Positions 35,616 through 46,855 of a DNA stretch of 64,000 bases are shown piece after piece. The notes beneath the pieces were generated by a model that saw only the letters and a list, made by a program, of their open reading frames with translations, was not told the DNA's origin and ran no database searches. Location: contig CM034241.1 of assembly GCA_019916065.1 (NCBI GenBank), positions 20,909,541 through 20,973,540 on the forward strand. Reading direction: 5' to 3'. Source of the DNA: Vitellaria paradoxa. Lineage: Eukaryota; Streptophyta; Magnoliopsida; Ericales; Sapotaceae. Positions within the stretch are counted from its first letter, which is position 1. Every line of letters starts with the position of its first letter. The position numbers and the translations under genes are program-made.

Positions 35616-35628
35616 ATCTTATAAGTAG
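35616..35628 (+). promoter_or_regulatory. Putative TATA box of LTR E
   Basis: TCTTATAAGTAGG lies about 115 nt upstream of the donor-like GTAAGT, the same order as in the D LTR. Confidence 0.45.
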
Positions 35629-36589
35629 GTATGATTGCTGACATTACAAAACATTAGCTACATTACATTTTAAGTAGTAGGTTTAGTTGAAGTTTCGTAA
35701 GATGATTTCACTTTTCTCTCTCCTAGAGTTTACGTGTAAGTGACTTGTTTTTCAATATTTTCAATTAAAAATTCTTCGTTTCAGTTTTGCTTCTTTCATT
35801 TATACTTAGTACTTATTTTACAACTCTTGTATGTGTTTTGTTTTACCTCTTTTCAACTTAAAATCTAAAATGGATGTTTATACATCTTTGCATAGTTTTG
35901 CTTACGACTTAAATATGCTAGGCTAAATCCATCTTGGCTTTAGCTTAGGAACATAATGAAAAAGAAGAAGATAGAATCAAATATTATGATTTAAACGTAA
36001 TATATTTTTGATTAAATCGTAAAACTCATTAAGTCGAAGTTTAACCCTAAAAATCAAATCATCCGTGTTATAATTAGCCCTTGGTTACAAGTTGATACTT
36101 GTGCACAGCCAGTTTCTGGTTCAATGTCTTGGTGACTTCGAATTTGATTTCAAAACTCTAGTTCAACACTTCTTTTATGAAAGGTTCTTAAAGTTAAATC
36201 TTCTAACCTAGCACTATATGCATAGATGCTATGTTGAGTTATAAACATATTCGAATTGATCCCTTTGAATCCATTACAGGAATAGGTTAGAACTAAGTGT
36301 TTTCATTTAAGAGTAATTTTCTAAAATTAAATCATGTCTTGTAGTTAGTGTTTTAGTTTAAGTTAAGTTTTGTGTTTAAGCATCTTTCAAACCTATTTCC
36401 GAAAACCCCAACAGATTGTTTTTCTCTTTTCCGTTTACTATCCTTTGGAAGTGCTTTCAAAACAAGATTTTCTAAACCTGGTCATACACTTGCTCCCTGT
36501 GGAGATGACCTAAAACTCACCTAGATTAAACTATGACTACTTCTTATACTTGAGAGAACATACACACAAATTGAGTGCGGTCAAGTTTT

Positions 36590-36607
36590 TAGCATTGTTA
36601 CCAAGGA
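36590..36607 (+). other. Decayed primer-binding site of element E
   Basis: TAGCATTGTTACCAAGGA against the tRNA-Asp type TGGCGCCGTTGCCGGGGA: seven differences, all G-to-A or C-to-T. The spacing from the LTR end (AGTTTT) is kept. Confidence 0.8.
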
Positions 36608-36789
36608 GCAACGGTGAGTGTGACAAACTTGGGAAGCTTGTGATGGAACGTGCTTACCACCCTTTTCAATGTGGTAGCATTTAGACTTCTGGGTGATATT
36701 GCACCATCTTTCTTTTAAATTTTTATTTCTATTCTTATTTTATTTTCTCCTTTTCATTTTTTTATCTATTAGAGAATCTTAATTATTGC

Positions 36790-38790
36790 ATGTTTCTACG
36801 ATCAAGTAGAGTCTTAGTGGGAGATGTTGGATCAGAAGTCTTAACTTACCAACCTTCACACTTAGACTCGTACTCCACTATTTCACTTACTTTCTCATTT
36901 GATTCAGTAGACAACATACTGGGTGATAGATGTCATCATGGGGAATATTTTCCTGAGGATGCTCTCGAGTTTTTACCTCTTGGGCATCATTTGAACTTGA
37001 CTAGGCAAATGACACCCTTATGCATACTTTTGCCTATTAATCACAATTAATTCAATTTGAGACAGGGCATGATTCAACTCCTTCTCATGTTTCATGGAAT
37101 GAATTTCGAGAATCCATGTACATGAAAGAGTTTGAACAATTGGCTTGCACATCCATGGACCAGCAAACTAATGAGGATGTGGTTCAACTTAAGTTGTTCC
37201 CCTTCTCCCTTAAAGACAAAGCCAAGTCTTGGCTTCACTCTCTATGCCCTCATTCTATTGGAATGTGGGGTGAAATGCAAGCTGCCTCAAAGGACTGTAG
37301 ATTTGCAGAACAAGCTTATGAACTTTTCTTGCATGCCCCATGAGACTTTTAGTCAAGTATGGGAGAGATTTAGGGACCTTATAGCTGCAAGCCCTCACCA
37401 TGGATTCCCTTAGTGGAGACTTTGTAGTCTCTTTTACAATACCTTGACTCCTGAATTCAAATAACTTGTATCTACTATGAGCAATGGGGATTTTTATGAT
37501 AAGTCTGTAGAGGAGGCCATAGTTTTCTTTGATTAATTGGCCAAGAACACTATACAATGGACCATTGGACCTCCATTTTCCTAAGAATTTAGGAACCCAC
37601 CACAGTCAAGTGGCAAACTGCGGTTGAGTGAGAGTGATAACCTAAGATCTAGGTTAGCTGCCTTTCAAAATAAGCTTGATGCTCTTGAACTAAAGAACAA
37701 ACAAAAAGTAGAACAGACCAATATGGTGTGTGCGATGTGTGATATTCCAGGGCATAAGATTGAGGAGTGTCCTAATATTCCATTGTTCAAGAAGGTTGTA
37801 TATGGACAGGCTTATAACCAACCCTCCCACAATAGGCCTTTTCCTAATAGGAACCAAGGAGGTACCTTTTACCCAAGAGGTGGGAATGCCACTTACCAAG
37901 GGGGAAACAAACTTGCAATGCTTATCCCCTGGGGTGGAGGAACCATCTTTGCTTTTTTTGGAGGAATGACAATCAAGCTCAACCATTTCAACCACCTTCT
38001 CCACCTTTACCACAATACCAATAGCCTAGCCTAGTTGCATTTCAAGCATGCAAAAGAGGCTTTTAAAGGGCACGTGTAATCAATTTATGCAACAATAGGT
38101 GGGTATCAATAGCTAAGTTACTCGAGTGTTAGATCACATTAGAGGGCAAGTCTCCAAATTAAGTCAGGCCATGGGCACCACTCAAAGTGGCAAACTCCCT
38201 ACACAAACTTTTCCCAACCCAAAAGGACATGTGAATATGGTTGAATCATCGACTTTAGGTGCTACCCCAAATGAGCAAGTGCAAGCTAACACCAATTTAA
38301 GAATTGGTAAGGTCATTCAAAAGCCAATAGATCCTAAAGCTTGTATATCTAGTGATAAGTTAGGATTTAGGGGTAGTGGGGAGATTGAAAAAAAGAGGAA
38401 AAGAGAAATGAAAGAGAAAAAAAAAAGAGAGAGAGAATGAAGGAAAGAAAAGAAATCATAATAAGCAGAATCTTGAGACTGAGAAGAAAAGTAAAGGTGA
38501 AAGGAAAAAAAGTGAGCAGGAAATAAATGTGGGGAATTTGGGTAGGCAAATTGAGCAAACCATTTAACACATACCTAAACCACACTTCCCTTATAGATTA
38601 GCGAAAGGTAAGAACGAGATGTTGAATTTTGAAATTTATGAGATTTTCAAAAAAAAGAATTAACATCCCATTGCTTGAAGCCATTAAGCAAAACCCCTTA
38701 TGCCAAATTCTGTAAGGATATGTTCACTGTGAAGAGAAAACTCAATGTCAAGGAGAAAGGCTTCTTGACTGAACAAGTGAGTGCTATACT
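36790..38790 (+). pseudogene. Gag and start of pol of element E (cut by copia)
   Basis: Order as in A: MFLRSSRVLVGDVGSEVLTY with PLCILLPINHN (36790-37050); EFEQLACTSMDQQTNEDVVQ and LKLFPFSLKDKAKSWL (37116-37240); frameshift; a gag stretch with SPHHGFP; ISA-like region then the zinc knuckle CAMCDIPGHKIEECP (37732-37776); a Gly/Asn-rich tail; GQVSKLSQAMGTTQSGKLPT (38136-38200). Then a Lys/Glu-rich linker and the protease-side block ending KEKGFLTEQVSAIL at 38790, where the copia LTR starts. Its 3' half is not present on the other side of the copia element. Confidence 0.85.
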
Positions 38791-41659
38791 TATTGGGATG
38801 TATACCCTAAAGTCATATATTAGATGATGAACTAATTTTAGTTTAATAAAGAATTCTTATTTGGTTTATCCAAGGTTTCTTTATTACCTATGGATGCTGT
38901 TGTCCCAAATAGCAACACTAGAGGGGAGTGAATAGGGTTGCTTAAAAATTTTGCAAATAAAAATTTCAACCCTAAAACAAATATGTCAAGATGAATATGA
39001 AATGCACCAAAAAAAAATTATTCAATATTTGTGAATGAAGAGTGAGTGCTAGTGTTTGCAATAAATATAAAGAGAAGGGAAGAGAAGCAAACACAATCGA
39101 TTTATAGTGGTTCGGTTTCAATGTTGCCTACGTCCACTCCCCCAAGGCCTTCCTTGAGATTTCTCCACTATTCTTTGAAGAGCTTATTACACACTAGCTT
39201 CCCAAGGTGCTAGAAACCTTTCCCAAGTGATTTTATCCCCAAATCACTCACACAAGTCTCTCTCAAAGAAAGTCTCTTGTTTTGGTCCTAACACTTGAAC
39301 CAAAACCAACAAGAGCTCACCCAACTCTCACAAATTAAAAGGGCTTTAAATTTTCCTTTCTTACAACAACAATGATGAGTTTAAAACTCAATCAAATCAA
39401 AAAGAAACTCTCACAAGTTGAATATGAAAGATGAAGCACAAATGTGAGAAGAAATCACTCTATGTTTGCAAAGTTATGGAATTTCTTGTATCTCTTTGTA
39501 AGCACTTCTTTCTTGCCTTATTCCTCTTCTTGAATCTGAGTTTGAGGCTCTATTTATAGATGAAAATCTGCAAATGGCCGTTACTAAGTGAAAAGACACT
39601 TTTGCCCTTGAAAGAAATTGAATTTCCTTGCTTCCAATGCTGTCTTTCAGATTCAGATTTTCTGAGATATATTTGTGACCGTTTTTCATGCTCATAACAT
39701 TCAATTATGACATTGCCCCAGAGTAAATAGTTTGTAGATATATAAGTTAGCTATCACATGTCAAATTTTGAGCTTCATCCAACGGTTAGATAGTCAGATA
39801 TGGCTTCTGAACCGAGACCAGCTTCTGATAGCTTTTTCTGACATTCTGAATCTGTGTTTCCCGTTTAAGCTTCCGTTTCACCAGGATACTTTTAGAATTA
39901 GAAGAAACTTAAACTACAAAAGTTGTAGTTTTTTGAGTCTTCTTTTCACACACCAAAAATCAGAATTTTTAAAGCTGTAGCGTATGAGTTATGTCTCAAA
40001 AACTAAGACTAGCTCCAGAATCCAGAATTAAAAACCTTTCTGTAATGACTAATATTCCAACTCATGTTTTGATATCTTAACGTCAGATCCACAAAAATTG
40101 CCATTAGGTAAAGTTGTAGATATAGAAGTCTAGTTTACTATATTAAAATTTCATAATAATTGAACCGTTGGATCTTAGGATATCATCTATACACTGACAT
40201 ATGTCTGATTTCTCTGTTTACCCGAGTTAACCTCTAGTTCAAATCTTCATCTTACTTTGATTTTTATTACTCCCAACTTTGAAATTCCTTTATTCCATCA
40301 TCCAAATTATGTGAAAATATCTAAAAAATAATATCAATCTCTTCCAACTCTATTATCTTGAATCTATCAAATGAATTGTAACATTTCTTACAACGTCTAT
40401 TTGAAAATTTATTGTGAAAATTTAATTCAATGTTTGTTATCATCAAAATCAATTATAAAACTAACTTTATAAACCTTGGGCCAACAGATGCATATATTTC
40501 ATGTGATGAATGCAATCTTTGATTGATTAATGAACTTAATTCATGTGCATGAAAGTGTTTTATACATAAGAGATATGAATTTAAGTATTGATCAATCCAA
40601 ATTTGTTTGAAGACAGTGATGAGATGGGGACATTTCAACTGAAAGATTGTAGCATTTTAGATTTCTATATGATAGAATGATTTATCTCAATCATTAGAGA
40701 AGTGAATTCTGAATCTAAAGTGTTGTTGTGGAAGACACTGAACGGGACAATAATAAGAAACACCTCTAAGCTATGCTATCTGCATTAATGTATTTCTTAC
40801 GTTCACTCTAAATAGTTGCTCTAAACCCTAAGACAGTGATGGACACTATTTTATGTAATTATGACCTTAGTTCATCAAGAGTGAGGTTGATTATCATTAG
40901 GCCAACGCAACAGTGTTTTAGGAAATCATTACATAAACTACGGAATATACACTAGCAAGAAGGAATCTATAATCTCATTTGAGATAAGGGTATTATCCAT
41001 ATTAAGAATATTAATTAATCATTAAATCCAAATCTGATCATCTTAATAATAAGTTACTGAGATGGTGACCAAAACAAAATGATTAAAATAATAGTTCTCA
41101 TAATATGGAGGGAGGTATCAATTGGAATTGGATAACTTCTTAATTCTAATTGTCTCTATATCTAGTGGAGGGGTTTGATAGTAGAATTAAAGAGTGAACA
41201 AGATGTTTTACGAGATTATTTCAATAAACTAGAGTTAGAGTTCAGTTATGCCTTTTTAGTGGAGTAAGGTATAATTATTAAGGGATGTATTCGTAACATG
41301 AGATAATTATAGGTAATTTCCTAATTAGCCAACTTGAGTTTATTTACCTAAGTCCTCTGCTCTTACCTATAAAAGGATCAGTCTGTTAGTTGCCCACACA
41401 ACCCTAGATGTCAGAAAAACCTTGAGAAAATCTTGGTAGGACAAAAAGTAAAAAACTTAGGAGTTTCAAGCATCGGAGAAGAAAAGTTCGAGAAGGCAAG
41501 ATCAAATCAAGGAACGGTAAAAGGTCAATTTTATGTATTGATTTGATTTCGTTTTTGTATTTTGAATACAATAGTATAAGAAATTTATGATCTTTCATGC
41601 ATGATTAATCTGAACAAAAATTTTAAAAACTTATTCCACTGTGTTTCTTGAATTCTACA
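38791..41659 (+). mobile_element. Copia 5' LTR, split by a solo LTR
   Basis: Pieces 38791-38897 and 40487/40492-41659 align with 61915-63180. Early bases differ at roughly 10% by eye, so the element is old or its LTRs come from different insertions. It ends ..TTCTACA before the primer-binding site. Confidence 0.88.
38898..40486 (+). mobile_element. Solo LTR inside the copia 5' LTR, target duplication GATGC
   Basis: 1589 bp, TGTTGTCCCAAAT.. to ..TTGGGCCAACA, with inverted ends TGTTG/CAACA. GATGC is present at 38893-38897 and 40487-40491; the 3' copia LTR has one uninterrupted equivalent (AGATGTATG near 62025). The line 'atttatagtggttcgg' near 39096 and 'ctacgtcc' near 39129 are typical of plant copia LTRs. 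No coding region. Orientation is uncertain because the ends are palindromic. Confidence 0.9.
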
Positions 41660-41661
41660 AT

Positions 41662-41673
41662 TGGTATCAGAGC
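41662..41673 (+). other. Copia primer-binding site (initiator tRNA-Met)
   Basis: TGGTATCAGAGC, complementary to the 3' end of plant initiator tRNA-Met, 2 bp after the LTR end. Confidence 0.95.
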
Positions 41674-43864
41674 AGTCATGCATAACTTTTTTATAACTTC
41701 TTGTTAGTTCATGAAATCAAAATTGAGTTTTATTTATGTAAGTTGTATTAATTAATTTCTGTCAAGAACATTGCTTAAAATCAAATTTTAATTAATACGA
41801 AAAAAAAAAAAGAAATCCTAGCTGAAAGAACAAGTTCGTCGATTTTTTTTTTATTTGCCCAAAGAGTTGAACAAGGAAAAAAAAAACAAAAGAAAAAGTT
41901 TCCAAATTTTTCTTTAATTTCTTTGATGTTGTTTAAAAAAAAAAAAAGAAAAGAAAAAGGCACCGCCTTTGCTAGAACCCTAATCCGGCAAAGAAGGAAG
42001 AAGCATGCTGATGCAGTTCTAGGCGCAGGAATTTCCTAAGACCGTGTGACAGTTAGCCTTAAATCAAGCAATATGAGCCTTTATCTTGCATGAGGGCATT
42101 AACGTCATTGGACGTTGATTAGCCTCGGCTGCACGTGCATGGAGCGGTGTAATTTTTTTTCTTTGGTTTTCAAGTCGGGAGTCGAGCCATGTGAATTGAC
42201 TTGGTGACTTGCCCGTTCCAGTGAGGCTGTATTTAAATAAGATATATATGCGTACATATATATAACCCACAAAAGTGATTAACAGTAAATCGGGTGAGAA
42301 CCATTGATTTAATGGTTTAGGGGCTGTCTGTCTATATTCTTTTTTGAAATCATAATTATTTTGCTATTTTGATATCAAAATGATTTTGTTTTAATTCCAA
42401 TTTTTTTCTGTAACTTTCTAACAACCTAATATATGTTTTAAAAAAATTAAAATTCAATTTTTGAATAATTTAGATATTTTTAAAAATTAAAGGTTGTTTA
42501 AAAGTTTTCAAAATATGATTTTTGGTTCAAAACGGAGTTAAGTGTTTTCCTAGTTTTTTTTTCTTTAGTTCTAAGCATTCTTTAATGTATGATTAAATAT
42601 TTACAATTAATTAATATAAAGTTAGGAATTAATAATTGTTATTAATTCTAAACTTTGTATAATTTTCATATTTTACAATTTTATTATCGTTTAAAATTGT
42701 TTAGTTATGAATGGCTATATATGCTTTTTATAAATGTGACATGGGGTCTCTCTTTTGGTTGGTCAATAGGAAAGGGTTATATAAATTTAGGTTTGTACAG
42801 GGTAATAAACTTGATTTTCCTATGAAAAGGCAAGTGTATTGGTTTCACTATTTCTTCATTTATTTTTTTCAATTATTTAGAAATTATGTACACCCATTTG
42901 TAGGTATAGGTTTTATGTAATATTAAATATTGAAGAAACAAAGAGTAAGAAGGAGACCAAGGAGGCTAAGTTCAACCTTAAGTTATTGATTTTACATAGG
43001 TTTTCTATTGTAGACTGAAAACCAAAAGAGAGATGTTATTTATGTTTATGCATATTTATACTACGTGTGATGTTATTATACTTGATAATATACATGTTAT
43101 GCATGCATTCTAGAAAACTCAATTATTTTTTATATCGATGAACATTTAAAAAAAAAGGGAAATCATTATAACTTGCTTCGAAATTTTTTAAAAGAAAGTA
43201 TTTTTCAAAATTAAATTTTATTTTTTGAAAATAAAAGAAAGCAAGACATGAATGATAAATTTTAAAGTATCTTCAATCTAAAGTTCAAGTGTTGGTCTTC
43301 CATTATCAATTCATAGTAAGGTGAGGATAAGCATCTCGAGTCATTTTCGAGTGACCGTCCCCTTCAAAAAGTGTTTATTCTCATTGGTTACAAGATTGAA
43401 TCTCTTAGGATAATGTTGATTGAGACGGGGTCAGGGTGATTCTCCCCACTAGAATGCTTACTCAACGATTGTCTTTCATTCGAGATAATGTCTTGCACTT
43501 TACCAAAAAGGAAATAACTGTTGTCCCCATGACTTAGTTATTTTTCTTTTGAAGACCAAATATAGGGTATTATAATATCATATGGTATGAGATGCCTAGT
43601 TGATATTATAAAGAATTTTCATCCTCTTAAACATATAAGTAGCATTTAACTTCCCCACAAAACATGATATTTATATGGATTAAGTCCCTATGTATTCATT
43701 TATAGTGTCTTGAGGATAATACTATTGGATAATGAAAACAAAAGTATATTTTTTGTTTGCATCCATATTTAATAATCTTTTTCTTATTTTTTTTTTATCA
43801 AATATCATCATTTAATCCTCTCTCTATCATACTCAATCAAAACAAACTTACCGAACCAAATTAT
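41674..43864 (+). mobile_element. Copia leader region, no gene seen
   Basis: AT-rich with A/G-rich runs (41800-41960). Stops in all frames, apart from a frame at 42711-42920 which I consider chance. It is unusually long (2.2 kb) for a copia leader, so a decayed insertion may lie within. Confidence 0.5.
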
Positions 43865-44739
43865 GTTGATTGAAAATAGAACCTTGATATTGTACTCATT
43901 GCTAAGGGTACAAATATGTTCTCACTACTATATGTCCAACATTACTACTAGAAGGTGCATCTCAGGAGGAGCGTGATTGTCACGCAAAATGGGTGAAAGT
44001 TGATGAGATGGCTTGATGTTATATTCTAGCATCGATGTCTAATGTCTTATAGCATCAACACCAAAGCATGGATATCGCTTATGTTATCACGCTTAATCTT
44101 AAGGAGATGCTTGGGAAATAAAGCAAGCCTGCTAGACAGACTGCCATGAAAGCATTATTGATCACTAAGTTGGTTGAAGGAACTCCAGTAGAAGAGTATG
44201 TTTTAAAAATGATGGATTATTTAAACATACTAGAGGTCCTTGGGGCTGAAATTGATGGAGAGTCCCAAATTGATATTATCCTTGAGTCATTGCCTGACTC
44301 TTTTAACCAGTTCAAGTTACATGTTAACATGAACAAACTTGATTTTTCATTAGTAGAACTTTTTAATGCTCTGAATGTAGCAGGAGGTATTATCAAAAGC
44401 AGTCCTAGTGTTCATCTTGCTGTGGCTTCTTCTTCCAAGCCTAAGTGTAAGGGCAAGGGTAAGGGAAAGAAAAAAGTTGGTCCCAAACGCACCAATGATG
44501 TTGGAGCTATCCCAATAGTGAACAATGGGAATAAAAAGAAAGAAAATGCCATGCCAAAGGGAAAATGTTTCCACTGCAGCGTGGAAGGACATTGGAAGAG
44601 GAACTACCCTATCTATCCAGCACAAAAGCATACAGGTATGCTTGAATCACTTGTCATTGAAGTAAGTTTTTTGGCGAGTACTTCATATTCTTGGTGTGTA
44701 GACTCTAGGGCAACTAATCACATTTGTAATTCATTGTAA
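43865..44739 (+). pseudogene. Copia gag and protease active site
   Basis: Degenerate N-part 43865-44145 (blocks like CHAKWVKVDEMA), then open from 44146: MKALLITKLVEGTPVEEYVL, DYLNILEVLGAEIDGESQID, IILESLPDSFNQFKL; a Lys/Gly-rich basic patch (KCKGKGKGKKKVG); the zinc knuckle CFHCSVEGHWKRNYP, where the last Cys of CCHC is Tyr; and the protease motif WCVDSRATNHICNS, where Asp-Ser-Gly is Asp-Ser-Arg. Both changes would disable function. A stop at 44737 follows. Confidence 0.88.
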
Positions 44740-46088
44740 AGGTTTCAGGAAAGCAAGAGGCTAAGTGATAAAGAGGTTTTCTTGCACGTTGGTGATGGCT
44801 CTAAGATTGCTGCTGTTTTAGTTAAAGTCGTTAGATTATTTTTTAGTGATGAAATTTTAGTTTTAGAAATTACCTTTATGTACCTAGCATTAGAAGAAAT
44901 TTAATTTCAGTTTCTTGTTTAATTAAAAGAGGATATTCAGTTGTTTTTAACACTTTAGTTACTATTAAATTAAATAGTTCTTTTATTTGCTCTGGTACAT
45001 TAACAAATGGCTTATATTTGATTACTCCACAATTGAATGAGATTCATGACACAGAAAGCAGTAATTCACAACCATCATCATCATTATTTATATTACCAAA
45101 TCTTAAAAGAAAAGTTTCTTTAAGTAATCTAGCATATCTTTGGCATTTAAGGCTTGGTTATATTAATCTAAATAGGATAACAAGGTAGGTAAAGAAGGGT
45201 ACTTTATCTTCATTGGCAGTGGAGCCATTACCAACTTGTGTATCTTGCTTGGAGGGTAAAATGACCAAGAGACCCTTTTCTGTAGAAGGGAATAAAGCCA
45301 AAGATTTATTAGAATTAGATTACAAAGATGTGGGTGGACCTCTGAATGTCAGAGCTTGAGGAGGTTATGACTATTTCATTTTTCATAGATGATCATTCTA
45401 GGTATGGTTATGTCTATCTATTGCACCATAAGTTTAAAACTTTTGAAAAGTTAAAAGAGTTTCAGGCTGAGGTAGAAAAGCAATTAGATAAAAACATAAA
45501 GTCACTTAGATCTAATCAAGGAGGTGAGTATCTCTCTAGTGACTTCAATAGATATTTGTTGGATAATGGGATTATATCTTAGTTGTCTACACCGAGCACG
45601 CCTCAGCAGAATGGTGTAGCTGAGAGAAGAGATAAGACTTTGTTATATATGGTTAGATCAATAATAAATTATTCTAATCTGCCTATATTCCTCTGAGATA
45701 CGCCTTAGAAACAACTATGTACATTCTGAACCCTATGCCAACTAAGTTTGCCCCTAAGACTCCCACTGAATTGTAGACTGGAAGATGTTGTAGTCTATAA
45801 CACTATAGGATATAGGGCAACCCTGCATATGTGTTGAAGGCCAAGACTGGTAAGATGGAATCGAGATCAAAATTGAGCTATTTTATAAGGTATCCAAAAG
45901 GAACAAAGGGTTGGCTATTTTATAATCCTAGAGAACAGAAGGTGTTCGTTAGCACGAATGTTGTCTTTCTAGAAGATGATTATATTATGGACAAGAAACC
46001 GAAGGGCAGAGTTTAGCTAGATGAGATAGATAGTTCTCACCCATAGGTCACTGACACAGTTATTCCCTAAGATATTTCACACACTACG
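44740..46088 (+). pseudogene. Copia integrase
   Basis: GAG-pre-integrase block LWHLRLGYINLNRIT with CVSCLEGKM (HHCC zinc site, 45138-45262); core with IDDHSRYGYVYLLHHKFKTF; LRSNQGGEYLS, where the second catalytic Asp of the usual SDxGGEY is Asn (GAT to AAT); and NGVAERRDKTLL with the catalytic Glu. The C-terminal block KLSYFIRYPKGTKGWLFYNP and VVFLEDDYIM is open at 45831-46013. Stops lie at 45187, 45357, 45580 and others. The D dimer interrupts downstream. Confidence 0.88.
46084..46088. other. Target duplication of the D dimer, left copy (CTACG)
   Basis: CTACG directly precedes LTR1. The identical bases follow LTR3 at 60212-60216. Confidence 0.95.
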
Positions 46089-46576
46089 TGATTAGCATGC
46101 ATTATTGTACAATTATATATATATTGAGCATGCTAATTATGAATTTACAGTTATTATTGGCGATGTGTTAGTGTGATTATCTCATTTCCATGCATTCTTG
46201 GTGTGTGTATATTTCAGGTGATATAATATGGTGTTTTTGGCCCAAACAACACCAAGGTTGCATGTGAGGAGGAGCCATCCCAAGGCATAAGATCGACTAC
46301 CATGGGTGCCAAGGAGAAGTAAGTGGTTTGAAGTTCAAAATAGTTGAAGTGGTGTGCGGTTGAAGTTCCAGCTCAACACCCTCTCAGTTTTCCTAGCCAT
46401 AACTTTTTCGTCACAACTCGAAATGGTTCCATTCTTTTTGCGTTGGAAAGAAGACTCGAAGCCCTACAACTTTGCTGGTTTAGCCGAAGCCTGAATCTGT
46501 CATCTTCAATGTCAAAATCGCATCGGAAGTCAGGGACAGAAAGCTGTCAAAGAAGAACTGTTCACTGTATTTGCAG

Positions 46577-46772
46577 ATGGGCGCCCCACCTAGGCCCATG
46601 GGCGCCCCACCACAAGCATGGGCGCCCCACCTAGACCCATGGGCGCCCCTAAGGACCCTTGGGCGCCCCATTCTTCATCAGATGGGCGCCCACAGAGAGG
46701 GAGTTCTGACTGCTGTTTTTTGGCTAACTCTTTGAGGACTTCATCAAACACTTGTACCTTGGGCGCCCATGA
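46577..46772 (+). repeat. Seven GGGCGCCC palindromes in D LTR1
   Basis: GGGCGCCC occurs seven times in 196 bp of otherwise AT-rich LTR, mostly as ATGGGCGCCCC. The same arrays lie at 52639-52833 (LTR2) and 58662-58855 (LTR3). LTR2 differs at three flanking bases. Confidence 0.95.
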
Positions 46773-46846
46773 TGACTTGTCCAGCACACTTTTAAGTTAA
46801 ATTTTGAATTATGAAATTACACTTTTACCCTTGAGTTATGTAATGA

Positions 46847-46855
46847 TATAAAAGG
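46847..46855 (+). promoter_or_regulatory. TATA box of D LTR1
   Basis: TATAAAAGG in context GTAATGATATAAAAGGGTAA. The equivalents are 52908-52916 (LTR2) and 58931-58939 (LTR3). Confidence 0.65.

Larger units (their letters stand above)
34387..36583 (+). mobile_element. 5' LTR of gypsy element E, with plastid DNA inside
   Basis: 2197 bp, or about 1590 bp without the plastid block (34778-35384). It starts TGATTGCTCACAATCA (hairpin) and ends GCGGTCA. An acceptor-like GTGTGTTTTGTAG ends at 34509 (123 nt in). A TATA-like CTTATAAGTAGG is near 35616-35628, a donor-like CGTGTAAGTG near 35735, a hairpin unit near 36070-36115 (CTTGGTTACAAGT..ACTTGTGCACAGCCAG), and a U5 hairpin at 36541-36556. It is inserted in CACTA 2. 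Confidence 0.85.

Noticed and set aside
42711..42920. Aromatic-rich 69-codon frame in the copia leader
   Set aside because: AT-rich chance frame without a relative. Copia gag starts about 1 kb later.
46480..46800. Overlapping 60-69 codon frames on both strands around the GGGCGCCC cluster, repeated at 52541-52861 and 58564-58884
   Set aside because: Frames are open on both strands only because of the GC-rich palindromic repeats. They have low complexity and no family match.
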